From: Hellea sp.
GTDB taxonomy: Bacteria; Pseudomonadota; Alphaproteobacteria; Caulobacterales; Maricaulaceae
Reading direction: 5' to 3'
Assembly (NCBI GenBank): GCA_020628495.1
Contig: JAHDFA010000003.1
Span: forward strand, 1 to 49,359
DNA: 49,359 bases
Part shown: positions 25,250 through 34,297 of the stretch, piece after piece
Layout of the letters: the number at the start of each line of letters is the position of its first letter
Numbering within the stretch: the stretch's first letter is position 1
The notes under the pieces: generated by a model
Seen by the model: only the letters and a program-made list of their open reading frames with translations
Databases searched by the model: none
What the model was told of the DNA's origin: nothing
Made by a program: the position numbers and the translations under genes

Positions 25250-28200
25250 TTATTCACACGCATACATATAATTGCCGCATGTTTTCATGAAATGAACGAC
25301 AACACCATTTGCACTTTTAATACGGAAGGCTTCTCTATCCTGCTCTGCGACAGGCAAAATTGAATAGCTGTAATGATGCGGCTGCCCAAAGCCCATCAGA
25401 CCGCGAGTGCCGACAGCTAAGGTTTCCTCGGTGAACATATCTGGCCGCGCATCTGCCCATCCATTGGCATATCCCATAGATACAAACAGGTGGTTCAGAT
25501 AGGCTTTATCCGTTGCATTATCAGTGTAACGCGCATCCAGTTTCTCGAAAAACTCTGTCGGTGTCAGGCCTTGGCTATTGCCGAATTGCGGTAATGTTCC
25601 GAGACGGGAAAGCTGCTTAGGCTCCGCGTCCACAGGCACATTAAAGATGGCGATGGGAGACGTGCCGCACTGATTCAAATTTCTCGGCTGAGCAATCGGC
25701 GCAGTCACAGGGTCATTGGTTGCGACAATCGAAATAACTTCAGGCTCAATTATTTTAGCCGTTTTAAGAATAACAGGCTTCGGGGCAGGTGCTTCAGTTT
25801 GGACAGGTCTAACCGGTGCTATCGCTGTAACATTTGGTGCTTCGACGACGTTTGGTGCGCTTAAAATTTGGCGATCTTCAACCGGTCCGATGACGTCGGC
25901 AGACGGGCTGATTCTGCGCAGCAAACCGCTGGCCGTATTCTGATCAAATTTTACACGAAGCTGAAGATATGCACCTTTGCGCGTATACTCTGCCGCTTCG
26001 AAGTCTTTATCCTTAAAACCGGAAACATTATAGCCGGCGCTCAGCCACACATTGTCCACAGGCGACACGCCGACACTCGGCCCCCAGGAATAGGCAGTCC
26101 CGGCGTCTTTGCTGGTCAGAATTGAACCGCGCAGCCCCAGATCAATTTTCTCTGTGACATCAAACCGTGTTTCAGCCCCGACCAGATGTGTCCAGTTGGA
26201 ATGCGTCTTGTCGCTTAATTGTGTTTTCACATATTTCGTTCCAACATTTGTCGAAAGCTGCCAGCGATCCGTTACCATTGTATTCATCGCCGCATTATTG
26301 ACGAGCTTGGTTGTATTTATATCATTCAGCGGCTGCGAATTGACGATATCGAAACGGTTGAACAACACCGTGTCCTCGTTCCGCGGACGCCAAGAAGCAC
26401 CAATACGCGCTTCATAATGCTTATCTGTTCCCAATGGTCCCGCCGCGCCTGCTATGCGGCCTCGCGCCGTCGCAGCTAGGGACAAGGTGTCCGACAAATC
26501 GCGGGCAACAGAACTGGATAAGACCCAAGTCTGGTCATCATCATTGTCACGCAATTCGATACGGGCCGACGCGCTCATTTTTTCATTTCTATATGCTGTC
26601 CCGACATAAATAGACTGGAAGTCTTCATTTAATTCAACCGGAGAGATGACAGCATCTGGTGCGACTTCGATAAAGTCAGCTTCTTGACGCAGCATTCTAC
26701 GAGCTCTTACGCCGACTTGACCCGAGAGTTTATCTGTCAAGCGAACGGATTGATCCAAACCAACGGTCGCACCCAAACGCCGGCCGCTCTCATTTGATAA
26801 ATTATCAGCTGCGACAGTTGCAGAACTGCCGGACCACGGCGTCGCCGAGAGCCCCAAGGTCGTATTCTTAGACTGCTGACCACCGCCATTGATAATTTCA
26901 TGTCGCATATTGATAGTTGCGAAATTCCCGACGCGTTTATCAACACCGACCATCAAGCGCTGCGGTTGAGCCGAGACTTCATCCTGACCGCTAATAGGTG
27001 TTTCTGCAGAGGCTTGAACCGTCACGCCATGTTTACTGATATCATAGGACGCCCGTGCAACAGCCAGAAGTGATGTCCGGTCATCTCCATTAACAAGATC
27101 GTCTTCGGTTATCCGCAGGCCTGTCGATACATCCAACTTCGTACCGTCTTGGGTCGCCAGGATTTCACCGCTTGTCCGCGCATCCCCGGTTTCGAGGTTT
27201 TCTTCACGATAAGCCTCGGCCTCCAATTGGCGGGTCGAGCGGCGTCCTGTTTCAGTGTCATTTTTTTCTTGGAGTTTGACAGTGCCGCGCGCACCAAAGC
27301 GGCGGACACCATTTGTGTTGGACGCTCTTTGCCCCAACCCAAAACCTCCATCTTCCTCCCGGAAATAGGCTTCAGCCAATACGGATTCAGACGTGTGAAC
27401 GATCTCCAATAATTTTGCGTCTGCCACACCTTCGCCATCACCGGACTGATCTGTCACAGCATATTCGGCGCGAAGCTCTGTTGAGTCGGTAATTTGTGCA
27501 ATCACATCGACACCGACCTGATTGGACTTCACACCGGCTGCAAGTGCACTACCATTTTCATGGGTAAAGGTTGATCCCACTTGAACCTTATTATCCAGAA
27601 TTTGCGCTTGTACCCGGCCACCCGCGGTAATGTTACGTTCCGCATCTTCCGACGTTTCATAATCCACAACAATAACGTTGGGATTAAAATTGGCGTCCGT
27701 TGCATCAACGGGCAAACGAAAGATGATTTCGCCTGTAAAATAATCGAGTGTATAGTCCAGATAGCGCACAAGTGTTTTCGTTTCTAGAATGATATCCGGC
27801 CGGACGCGATCTCGTGTTTCTACCGTAATTTCTTCGGATTGCGGCAAGACGCGGTCATTTGACAGGCGGTATGGTCCAGAGAGGCCTTCAGCCGCAATTT
27901 CATCCTTTACGAACCCCTGATTGGTCTCGGCAGCAAAGCCCAAAACCTGAATTTTATCGCCAATATATTCACCCTTCAAACCGGTCAAACGACGATTATA
28001 GCTGGTGAGGCGACCTTCGGTCACATTTGTATCGAAATCACCAAACATGGCATAAGCTTGGCGCTTTTCCAATTTGATAAAAAGTGGGTAGCGGGATACA
28101 CCTTCAAATTCCTGATATGTCCGGTCGCCATAGAGCGTATAATAAGCGTTAGGGTCGATTTCGCCTTCAAACCCTTTATCGCGGTTGCCGCGGCGCTTTT

Positions 28201-30964
28201 CCGTATCAACGGCCAAAGTCATTAGCCAATTACCTTTGACCATGCCTTTCGCAAAAAATGCCACTCGTCCGTCCGTAACAATATCATCCGCATCACCTGC
28301 AAATGAGCTCATATTGCCTTTGACGTCTTGAAGTGCCGCCGTGCCTTCAGCGAGACCAACAAGGATCCAGTCCCGCTTTTCCGGTTCAAGATACATATAG
28401 ATTGGTATTTCGCGGCCCGTATCCAATGTTACTTTAACCGTCACTTTTCCGGTTTTCAGAGTCGGCTCGAGCGGCACCCGCATGATGCCATCTTGACCAA
28501 CCGTAAATTCGCGGCGGTTCGAAAGAGGCGAGATCAATGTTTCTGTCTGTTCGCGCAAACGGTTGTCGCCCGCAGCGTCCAAAAGGCGATATGGCTCTTC
28601 CAAATTCACACGCGCAATACGTCCGGCATGAACGGGACGCCCGGATTGATCCTCCAAACGAATGGCAATTTCCGGTGATGTACGGCCATCCGCGACGAGA
28701 ATGGACTGATCCGGCATAGCGATTGCGCGGGCAATATCTTTTACATACCAAACTTCTTGGCGGATTGTTTCTGCAATTGTTCCGTCTGCATTCTTAATTT
28801 CAGCTAGGAACACGTTCCGACCGTCTTGCAAGGGCAGCCCGCGCCATCGCGAGATTTTGACCTGTCTATTGGCACTCGTATCCGCGCCTTGGAAGTAATA
28901 TCCCTCGATGTCACGATCATTCAGCCGTATGGAAACGCTCTGTCCATAAGCGTGTTTGATGCCCACATGTGTCGAGGGAATAGAAGGCGTGCGCTCTGGC
29001 GACGGGTAAGCCCATTCCGCTGTTGAATCCTGTTGATTCAGCCAAACACTGTCAAAGTCGAGGTGTTCAGTTGTGTCCTTAAAGGCTTTTTCTTCAACAA
29101 GCTTTTCCGTTTCACCGGTTTGCTTCAGATAAAAATTTGCACGCCAAATTCCGCCGCCCTGAACATCAATAAATTTGGAGTTATTTGCGCCGGCATAACG
29201 TGTATTTTCTTCACACGTCATGAGTTCAAAACCCTGTGGCAGTGTTTCTTCGTCAACTTGAACGACATGAGTGCCTTCACTCACGCCTTCAAAATGGAAC
29301 AAGCCGTCCGCATCTGATACCACATAGGCGCCAGTTTCCATATAAAGCCGGACGCCATCAACACCAATACCGCGATCAATTGGGCGGGCCCAATCGGCAT
29401 CGCCGTCACAGCTCTGCTCTGTAACACGACCAATAATCGTACTGGTTGAGCGCAGCAAATCTTCACGAAGGCGAACACCGGCACGCGCCACATTTGAGAC
29501 AGGTTGCATTAGAGGGTCGCGAACGACCGCTTCATTCACGGCATCGCCGAAATGCGCGCCTGGACCCACAAGTAAAGCATAATTAAGCGACAGCGTTTCG
29601 CCCGCACCAAGTGCGTCCACGTCAAATGTCAGAAGTGTCGCGTCCTCTGATACATTTGGATCCTCAGACGGAATGGCCGCGATGCGCGTTGTTCCGGGCA
29701 CATAGCGAAACCCGATGGGAAGCGTATCGAACAAATCGACGCTGGCTGCTGTATCGCCCGTATTTTGAATTGTAACGGTGTAATTAATATAATCACCGAC
29801 ATCAGCCGTTTCACGATCAGCTGTTTTTGTCAGGACAAAATTACTGTCAGGATCCAAAGGTATATCAAAACGCAATGGGCCTTCTTCTGTGACCGTAAAG
29901 ACATCACCCATAGAGGCTGGCGTGATAACAAAGCCTTCTTGTGCACCTATTTCATAGAGGTCATTTTGCGGCACGAGGGAGGCAAATGTGAAACCTTCGG
30001 GAGGCTCAACTTCAATCCGGTAGGAGCCTGGCTCGACAACAGGAAAATTAAACTCTCCCAATTCATTTTCATAAACCAAGCCCGCACTATCAACCGCGTT
30101 TTCACCTGATGTCACATTTGCCGGAAATGTGGAGAATCCATCAACGCCAAAAACTGAAGCGCGCGTCCCGGTTTCGACATTAATAAGCGTAATAATCGCA
30201 TCATCGATTCGCGACCCGTCGGCAGATGAGAAAACACTGTTTAAGGGGTTCAGAACCGCCGTGTCGACGGTCACATCCGTGCTGTCAAATGTGTCAATAT
30301 AAGTTGCGGTCAGCTGAGTGTTGCCACCTGCACTAATCATATTATCATTCTTATCGCCTGCCCCGGAAGTGGATGGAAGATAAGCAAAAAACTCACCCGT
30401 ATCCGGACCCGTTTCATAGAGGCGAAGCGTGATCACATCGCCATTACTGGCTTCGATTGTGATGACAACTGTCTCAATTTCATTGCTATTCAAATTTTGT
30501 CCAGCATCCGTCACGCGGACAAACATCAGTTCTCCGGCAAGATAAGTCGCCGCAGGAATAAGAGGAATAGCATCAGATAAATCAATCCGATTCCCGCCGG
30601 TTGTAACCGGTGCGCCGATAGAACTGAACGGCCCGTTCAACTCACCCGACGGTGCATAATCAGATCCATTAATATTTCGGAAAATCGGGTCATTCGCCGT
30701 TGGGGCATGGCGGAAAAATTCAATCACAGCGGGCGTATCCGCAGGGCGGATGACGAAGACAGCTGCACCTGTGCCAATAGTACGTCTTTCAGACCCGACT
30801 GTATATGTCATGGTCGCGACGTTCACAACTTCCGTCCCAAAGTTTCGAACGGTCAGATCGTCTTGCGCATGTGCAAGAGGAGCCGTTCCAACCCAGGCCG
30901 TGGTGGCAAGGACAATAAGTCCGGGGATATGTTTGGTAGAGCGTGTCACAGATCGCGGGGGCAA
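25250..30964 (-). CDS. giant secreted surface protein with DUF11-like and SdrB-like domains, barrel-like region and C-terminal globular domain
   Basis: A 1904-residue exported protein. A signal peptide ends near PLAHA. A DUF11-like Ig-type domain lies about residues 375-470 (FVLTKTADRETADVGDYINYTV) and a carboxypeptidase-regulatory/SdrB-like domain about 510-585 (VYSDADGLFHFEGV type turn). About 900-1600 is a long series of alternating amphipathic strands with Gly/Asp turns that resembles an outer-membrane barrel. A Pro/Ala-rich linker leads to a 150-residue end domain with paired Cys and the segments YANGWADARPDMF and HFMKTCGNYMYAC. I do not recognise the end domain. The start codon is TTG at 30964 or GTG at 30949. 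It is likely cotranscribed with the 404-residue gene upstream. A surface or adhesion role is inferred. Confidence 0.72.
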   Translation of the reverse strand: MPPRSVTRSTKHIPGLIVLATTAWVGTAPLAHAQDDLTVRNFGTEVVNVATMTYTVGSERRTIGTGAAVFVIRPADTPAVIEFFRHAPTANDPIFRNINGSDYAPSGELNGPFSSIGAPVTTGGNRIDLSDAIPLIPAATYLAGELMFVRVTDAGQNLNSNEIETVVITIEASNGDVITLRLYETGPDTGEFFAYLPSTSGAGDKNDNMISAGGNTQLTATYIDTFDSTDVTVDTAVLNPLNSVFSSADGSRIDDAIITLINVETGTRASVFGVDGFSTFPANVTSGENAVDSAGLVYENELGEFNFPVVEPGSYRIEVEPPEGFTFASLVPQNDLYEIGAQEGFVITPASMGDVFTVTEEGPLRFDIPLDPDSNFVLTKTADRETADVGDYINYTVTIQNTGDTAASVDLFDTLPIGFRYVPGTTRIAAIPSEDPNVSEDATLLTFDVDALGAGETLSLNYALLVGPGAHFGDAVNEAVVRDPLMQPVSNVARAGVRLREDLLRSTSTIIGRVTEQSCDGDADWARPIDRGIGVDGVRLYMETGAYVVSDADGLFHFEGVSEGTHVVQVDEETLPQGFELMTCEENTRYAGANNSKFIDVQGGGIWRANFYLKQTGETEKLVEEKAFKDTTEHLDFDSVWLNQQDSTAEWAYPSPERTPSIPSTHVGIKHAYGQSVSIRLNDRDIEGYYFQGADTSANRQVKISRWRGLPLQDGRNVFLAEIKNADGTIAETIRQEVWYVKDIARAIAMPDQSILVADGRTSPEIAIRLEDQSGRPVHAGRIARVNLEEPYRLLDAAGDNRLREQTETLISPLSNRREFTVGQDGIMRVPLEPTLKTGKVTVKVTLDTGREIPIYMYLEPEKRDWILVGLAEGTAALQDVKGNMSSFAGDADDIVTDGRVAFFAKGMVKGNWLMTLAVDTEKRRGNRDKGFEGEIDPNAYYTLYGDRTYQEFEGVSRYPLFIKLEKRQAYAMFGDFDTNVTEGRLTSYNRRLTGLKGEYIGDKIQVLGFAAETNQGFVKDEIAAEGLSGPYRLSNDRVLPQSEEITVETRDRVRPDIILETKTLVRYLDYTLDYFTGEIIFRLPVDATDANFNPNVIVVDYETSEDAERNITAGGRVQAQILDNKVQVGSTFTHENGSALAAGVKSNQVGVDVIAQITDSTELRAEYAVTDQSGDGEGVADAKLLEIVHTSESVLAEAYFREEDGGFGLGQRASNTNGVRRFGARGTVKLQEKNDTETGRRSTRQLEAEAYREENLETGDARTSGEILATQDGTKLDVSTGLRITEDDLVNGDDRTSLLAVARASYDISKHGVTVQASAETPISGQDEVSAQPQRLMVGVDKRVGNFATINMRHEIINGGGQQSKNTTLGLSATPWSGSSATVAADNLSNESGRRLGATVGLDQSVRLTDKLSGQVGVRARRMLRQEADFIEVAPDAVISPVELNEDFQSIYVGTAYRNEKMSASARIELRDNDDDQTWVLSSSVARDLSDTLSLAATARGRIAGAAGPLGTDKHYEARIGASWRPRNEDTVLFNRFDIVNSQPLNDINTTKLVNNAAMNTMVTDRWQLSTNVGTKYVKTQLSDKTHSNWTHLVGAETRFDVTEKIDLGLRGSILTSKDAGTAYSWGPSVGVSPVDNVWLSAGYNVSGFKDKDFEAAEYTRKGAYLQLRVKFDQNTASGLLRRISPSADVIGPVEDRQILSAPNVVEAPNVTAIAPVRPVQTEAPAPKPVILKTAKIIEPEVISIVATNDPVTAPIAQPRNLNQCGTSPIAIFNVPVDAEPKQLSRLGTLPQFGNSQGLTPTEFFEKLDARYTDNATDKAYLNHLFVSMGYANGWADARPDMFTEETLAVGTRGLMGFGQPHHYSYSILPVAEQDREAFRIKSANGVVVHFMKTCGNYMYACE

Positions 30965-31049
30965 TCAGATAGACCCGGAGGGTTATTTCAACGCAGGACT
31001 GCAGAACCCATCGCCTTCGCGACAGAATCTAACCCACATTGTTTTGACT

Positions 31050-31080
31050 TGACCGCCACTCCAATCCGGAGTGGCGGTCA
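31050..31080 (-). promoter_or_regulatory. strong hairpin between two surface-protein genes
   Basis: TGACCGCCACTCC and GGAGTGGCGGTCA form a perfect 13-bp stem with a 5-base loop. No T run follows on either strand, so a normal intrinsic terminator is unlikely. In the 139-bp gap between two minus-strand genes it may stabilise the upstream message or damp read-through into the giant gene. Confidence 0.6.
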
Positions 31081-31103
31081 GTGTCAAAAAACCGACCCGT
31101 GAT

Positions 31104-32318
31104 CTAGTCGATAGTCGCCCGGATGACGAGATAACCAACCGTTGGCGTGCCGGGCGTGCCCGCTGCCAATGTGGCGTTTGTCAAAGCGACAGTACACGCG
31201 CTGGTGACTGTGCCGTCACAATCTTGACCTCCTGATGGGGTGGACAGATTACCAACAGGTGCTGTCGGTGAGAGGATGAGATCACCACGAACAGCCGCTT
31301 GGCGGAATGTCAGATTTTCAGGCAGAATATCGGTTAAGTCGATATTTGTCGCTTCTTGCGCCCCGGCGTTACTCACTTCAATGATATATTCTACGCAGCT
31401 ATTTGGCGTGTAATATTCTGTACTTGAAGTCGGCTTTGTATAGCTTCCGAGTGCAGGAATGGCATCGCATGTGCCGACTGTAGCGGCAGTAAGTCCGTAG
31501 ACTTCTTTTGAGGCCGTTACATTCGGGCTTTCGACAATGTAGTTACCGCGCGCGGAATGGGCACCATCAGATGCAGGGCCTGTATCATTTGTGATGGCAG
31601 GACCGTCTTCGTCAGCAAGTACGTTCTCAACTGTCAATGCATTTGCGTCATTTCCGTCAGTATCACCCAACGTCTCTGTATAAGTCAGTGTTGTCCCTGA
31701 ACCGCCAGTTACGGTTTGCGTGTTGGCATAGAGTAAAATACCGGACTGATCAGCATCAGCTTGAGCGGCCGGGATATTTTGGCGTACATATACGAATACG
31801 CGCTCATCGGCAGCGAGTACCGGAATATTTACGGAACCTGGTGTTGTGTTATAATTCTGCGCTGTACCTGCGGCACGCTCTGTCTCACTCAAAGCACCAT
31901 CACCATCCAAATCGTCTGCTTCGGAGTAGAAGATGATATCCGGGGTCGTTGAAGGCGTTTCAGTGTTAAAATCATCACCGCCTGCTTGCTCAAAACCTAA
32001 AAGGTATGCGTGCGAGTCGTTACCATTGTTGACAACAACGAAAGGTAGAAGCGCATCATTTTGATCCGCAACGACATTTGTATCGCCGGGGCTACTCACA
32101 GTTACATTGACCAAACGATCAACGTTGAACTGAGTCGGTGTGCCCGAGTTTTCGATTTGCGTTTGCGGTGTATTGTTCACTTCGTAATCCAAAGTGAATG
32201 TGTTTGAGACTGTCTCGCCAGCACTTGTGAAGTTATTCTGCGCAAAAGCGGTTCCTGTTGAAAGAACAGTAAGAGCTGTTGCTCCCATCAGCCCTTTCAT
32301 AAGTTTGCATTTAGTCAT
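31104..32318 (-). CDS. secreted DUF11-like surface protein
   Basis: A 404-residue exported protein with signal peptide MTKCKLMKGLMGATALTVLS, cleaved near AFA. The mature part is Thr/Asn/Asp-rich with beta-strand periodicity. A C-terminal DUF11-like segment is recognisable (NSCVEYIIEVSNAGAQEATNIDLTDILPENLTF, about 305-338). A short DLDGDGALSETE stretch (about 153-164) resembles an EF-hand-type calcium loop. Few Lys/Arg residues are present, as in many surface proteins. It is probably the first gene of a unit with the giant protein downstream. The promoter should lie in the A+T-rich 270 bases upstream. Confidence 0.7.
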   Translation of the reverse strand: MTKCKLMKGLMGATALTVLSTGTAFAQNNFTSAGETVSNTFTLDYEVNNTPQTQIENSGTPTQFNVDRLVNVTVSSPGDTNVVADQNDALLPFVVVNNGNDSHAYLLGFEQAGGDDFNTETPSTTPDIIFYSEADDLDGDGALSETERAAGTAQNYNTTPGSVNIPVLAADERVFVYVRQNIPAAQADADQSGILLYANTQTVTGGSGTTLTYTETLGDTDGNDANALTVENVLADEDGPAITNDTGPASDGAHSARGNYIVESPNVTASKEVYGLTAATVGTCDAIPALGSYTKPTSSTEYYTPNSCVEYIIEVSNAGAQEATNIDLTDILPENLTFRQAAVRGDLILSPTAPVGNLSTPSGGQDCDGTVTSACTVALTNATLAAGTPGTPTVGYLVIRATID

Positions 32319-32537
32319 TTTAGTTTCCCATTTGGTTAGTTGACGGGAGAACGTTTACGCGAGGATGGTTAAACCCCTGCCAATTAGCTTGGTTAATATT
32401 GATTAAAATTCAGCTCGTTCACTTTCGGTTCAGATTGCATTTAACTATTAAAAACAACACTTTATGTCGATGTAACTGATTGAAAATTCATCTTTCATTA
32501 GGTAAATGAATTTTTTATTTTTTTTGAAATCTCCAAC
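32319..32537 (-). promoter_or_regulatory. A+T-rich upstream region of the 404-residue surface-protein gene
   Basis: This stretch has many T/A runs and three TTAA half-sites (for example TTAATATTGATTAA near 32394) with spacings other than the seven bases CtrA needs. It presumably holds the promoter, but no clear -35/-10 pair is picked out. Confidence 0.3.
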
Positions 32538-32566
32538 AAAAAAACCGCGACGTCTCCGCCGCGGCC
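32538..32566 (-). terminator. intrinsic terminator after the 160-residue gene
   Basis: On the minus strand a GC-rich stem (32564-32545, one mismatch, 4-base loop) is followed by seven T (32544-32538). It lies 25 bases after the stop of the 160-residue gene and separates it from the next surface-protein gene. Confidence 0.75.
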
Positions 32567-32590
32567 TAATCATTAACAGCTTAAATTGCT

Positions 32591-33073
32591 TTATTTCAGT
32601 CGCGCCTTAAATGTAATCTCATCGCTTGTTCCCACAGGAACAGGGCCGGCAATGCGCCATTGGATATGCGTAATGTCATCTGAGTTTGCAGCCCGAGTGC
32701 CGCCGCCCACAGCCGGCAGAGCCAAAGCGTCGCGTTCAACAAAGGATGCGCCTCCGTCCACGGAATACAAGACAACTGCACCGGCTCGATCGGCCGACCC
32801 TTCCAAGTAACGGACATCTGCAGGTACAGGCATAGCCAATACGATATCTGTTGCGGGTTCAGCTGAATCATTTGTGTAAGCAACTGTATAAACGATTTTC
32901 TCGCCCGGCGTGACTTCGGCGGCGCTGACAAGTTGCGTTGCCATTGTGCCGTCCGCTTGTTGAATTGTGATCTCTTTTTCGACTTTCTGCGTCGCGGTCA
33001 ATGCGCTGGCGGATATACCGGACGCCAGAACGGCAGCCGACAAAGCCAGAATTGAAAAACGGCGAATGAACAT
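32591..33073 (-). CDS. small secreted DUF11-like protein
   Basis: A 160-residue protein with a signal peptide (MFIRRFSILALSAAVLASGISASA). It then consists of essentially one DUF11-like Ig domain: TPGEKIVYTVAYTNDSAEPATDIVLAMPVPADVRYLEGSA, ending DEITFKARLK. Such domains occur in surface and envelope proteins of many Proteobacteria. GGAGT lies near the ATG. The gene diverges from the pilus cluster across a 260-bp gap holding a CtrA-type box, and it has its own terminator. It may be a structural or accessory subunit of the same surface system as the two larger DUF11-like proteins. Confidence 0.75.
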   Translation of the reverse strand: MFIRRFSILALSAAVLASGISASALTATQKVEKEITIQQADGTMATQLVSAAEVTPGEKIVYTVAYTNDSAEPATDIVLAMPVPADVRYLEGSADRAGAVVLYSVDGGASFVERDALALPAVGGGTRAANSDDITHIQWRIAGPVPVGTSDEITFKARLK

Positions 33074-33126
33074 GGGTCACTCCTTCGTGGTGAATTAATA
33101 TGCCTCATGAAACTAGATTGATAGAC

Positions 33127-33141
33127 TTAACCAAGGCTTAA
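33127..33141. promoter_or_regulatory. CtrA-type box between surface-protein and pilus genes
   Basis: TTAA-CCAAGGC-TTAA is a perfect TTAA-N7-TTAA site, the binding sequence of the cell-cycle regulator CtrA in Alphaproteobacteria. It lies 54 bases upstream of the 160-residue gene and about 190 bases upstream of cpaB. CtrA controls pilus genes in Caulobacter, so the site fits its context. Confidence 0.65.
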
Positions 33142-33333
33142 ATTTACCTTGGACCGCTCAGTTGTTCAGACGGTGTTCATTCATACATTCTTTACGAAGT
33201 AATTTGTTAATCCGTTCACCGAGATTCTGAACGAAACCTTTGCAACACATCCTTTATTTTCAGTCACCAGGCAATGGATGCGGGTCCGCTAGTGTGTCTG
33301 AATTGGGAATTGGGTTGGAGCACATACCGGGAT

Positions 33334-34296
33334 ATGCGTACAAATACACTTGTTACCCTTGGGGCCAGCGCCGTGTTCGGCATTATGGCAATCGTTCTTG
33401 CCCGCGGATGGATTCGCGGCGCGGTTGAAAACGAATTTAGGCAATTACCAAGCCAGCCAGCATTGCATACATCATTCCCAAATGCCCTCGATATCCAAAC
33501 CGTTCCAGTTCTCGTCGCCAATACCGATTTATTGTTTGGAGATGAGCTAACGCCGGACGCTTTACGCTTAGTTGAGATGCCTGAAGACGCTGTGCCATTA
33601 GACGCGATGCGGGATATGGCAGACGTGTTTCCGGCAGATTACAACCCATTGGAATCTGGTGCCCTCATCATGCTTGACGATATTCGCATGAACGAAATTA
33701 TTCTGCCACACCGCGTCTCGGGATTGGGCGGCCGCGGATCTTTATCGGCCAGGATTCGGCCCGGCTACCGGGCGGTATCAATAAGGGTCAACGATGTCAC
33801 CGGCGTCTCAGGATTTGTTGTGCCGGGTGATTTGGTCGATATTCAATATGTATCTGAACCAAATCCGGGCTTGGGAAAGCCTCTTTATCGATCTGACATT
33901 ATCCTCCAATCGGTTCGGGTTCTTGGAATCGATCAATCTCACAATCGCAACAACGATGCGCCTGAGGTTGCCCGCACAGTAACTCTCGAAGTCAGCCACA
34001 TGGACGCACAGGCGCTGGCAATTGCTCAAGAGGCCGGTACATTGACATTGGTATTGCGCGCTGTGGGTGAAGCGCTGCCTTCTACCACAAAATCCTTGGA
34101 TTCACGTCAACTTGATATGCGCGCAAATTCAGACAGCTCGGCCAAAAAACCCCGTCGTCCGGTGCGCGTGACGCCTAAGAAAGCTCCGCCGCCGATTGCG
34201 CAAATTACCGTCATTCGCGGAGACACAAGCCAATCCGTGTCCGTCCGGAAAGAAACGATTCCCTCTTCAACCGATACGAAACTGGCAGGAGGGTAA
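33334..34296 (+). CDS. cpaB: Flp pilus assembly protein CpaB/RcpC
   Basis: Inner-membrane and periplasmic component of the Tad pilus machine, thought to help organise the secretin. The 320-residue protein has one N-terminal transmembrane helix (TLVTLGASAVFGIMAIVLARG) and a SAF-type domain beginning VPVLVANTDLLFGDELTPDAL. The RcpC-like core SARIRPGYRAVSIRVNDVTGVSGFVVPGDLVDI follows. The C-terminal part is basic and Pro-rich. The frame is open from 33274, but the ATG at 33334 puts the helix at the N-terminus. The next gene starts one base after its stop. Confidence 0.9.
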   Translation: MRTNTLVTLGASAVFGIMAIVLARGWIRGAVENEFRQLPSQPALHTSFPNALDIQTVPVLVANTDLLFGDELTPDALRLVEMPEDAVPLDAMRDMADVFPADYNPLESGALIMLDDIRMNEIILPHRVSGLGGRGSLSARIRPGYRAVSIRVNDVTGVSGFVVPGDLVDIQYVSEPNPGLGKPLYRSDIILQSVRVLGIDQSHNRNNDAPEVARTVTLEVSHMDAQALAIAQEAGTLTLVLRAVGEALPSTTKSLDSRQLDMRANSDSSAKKPRRPVRVTPKKAPPPIAQITVIRGDTSQSVSVRKETIPSSTDTKLAGG

Positions 34297-34297
34297 A

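Noticed and set aside
31050-31080. Intrinsic terminator between the surface-protein genes
   Set aside because: The stem is strong but no T run follows on either strand.
32380-32460. CtrA box upstream of the 404-residue surface-protein gene
   Set aside because: TTAA half-sites are present, but none are seven bases apart.
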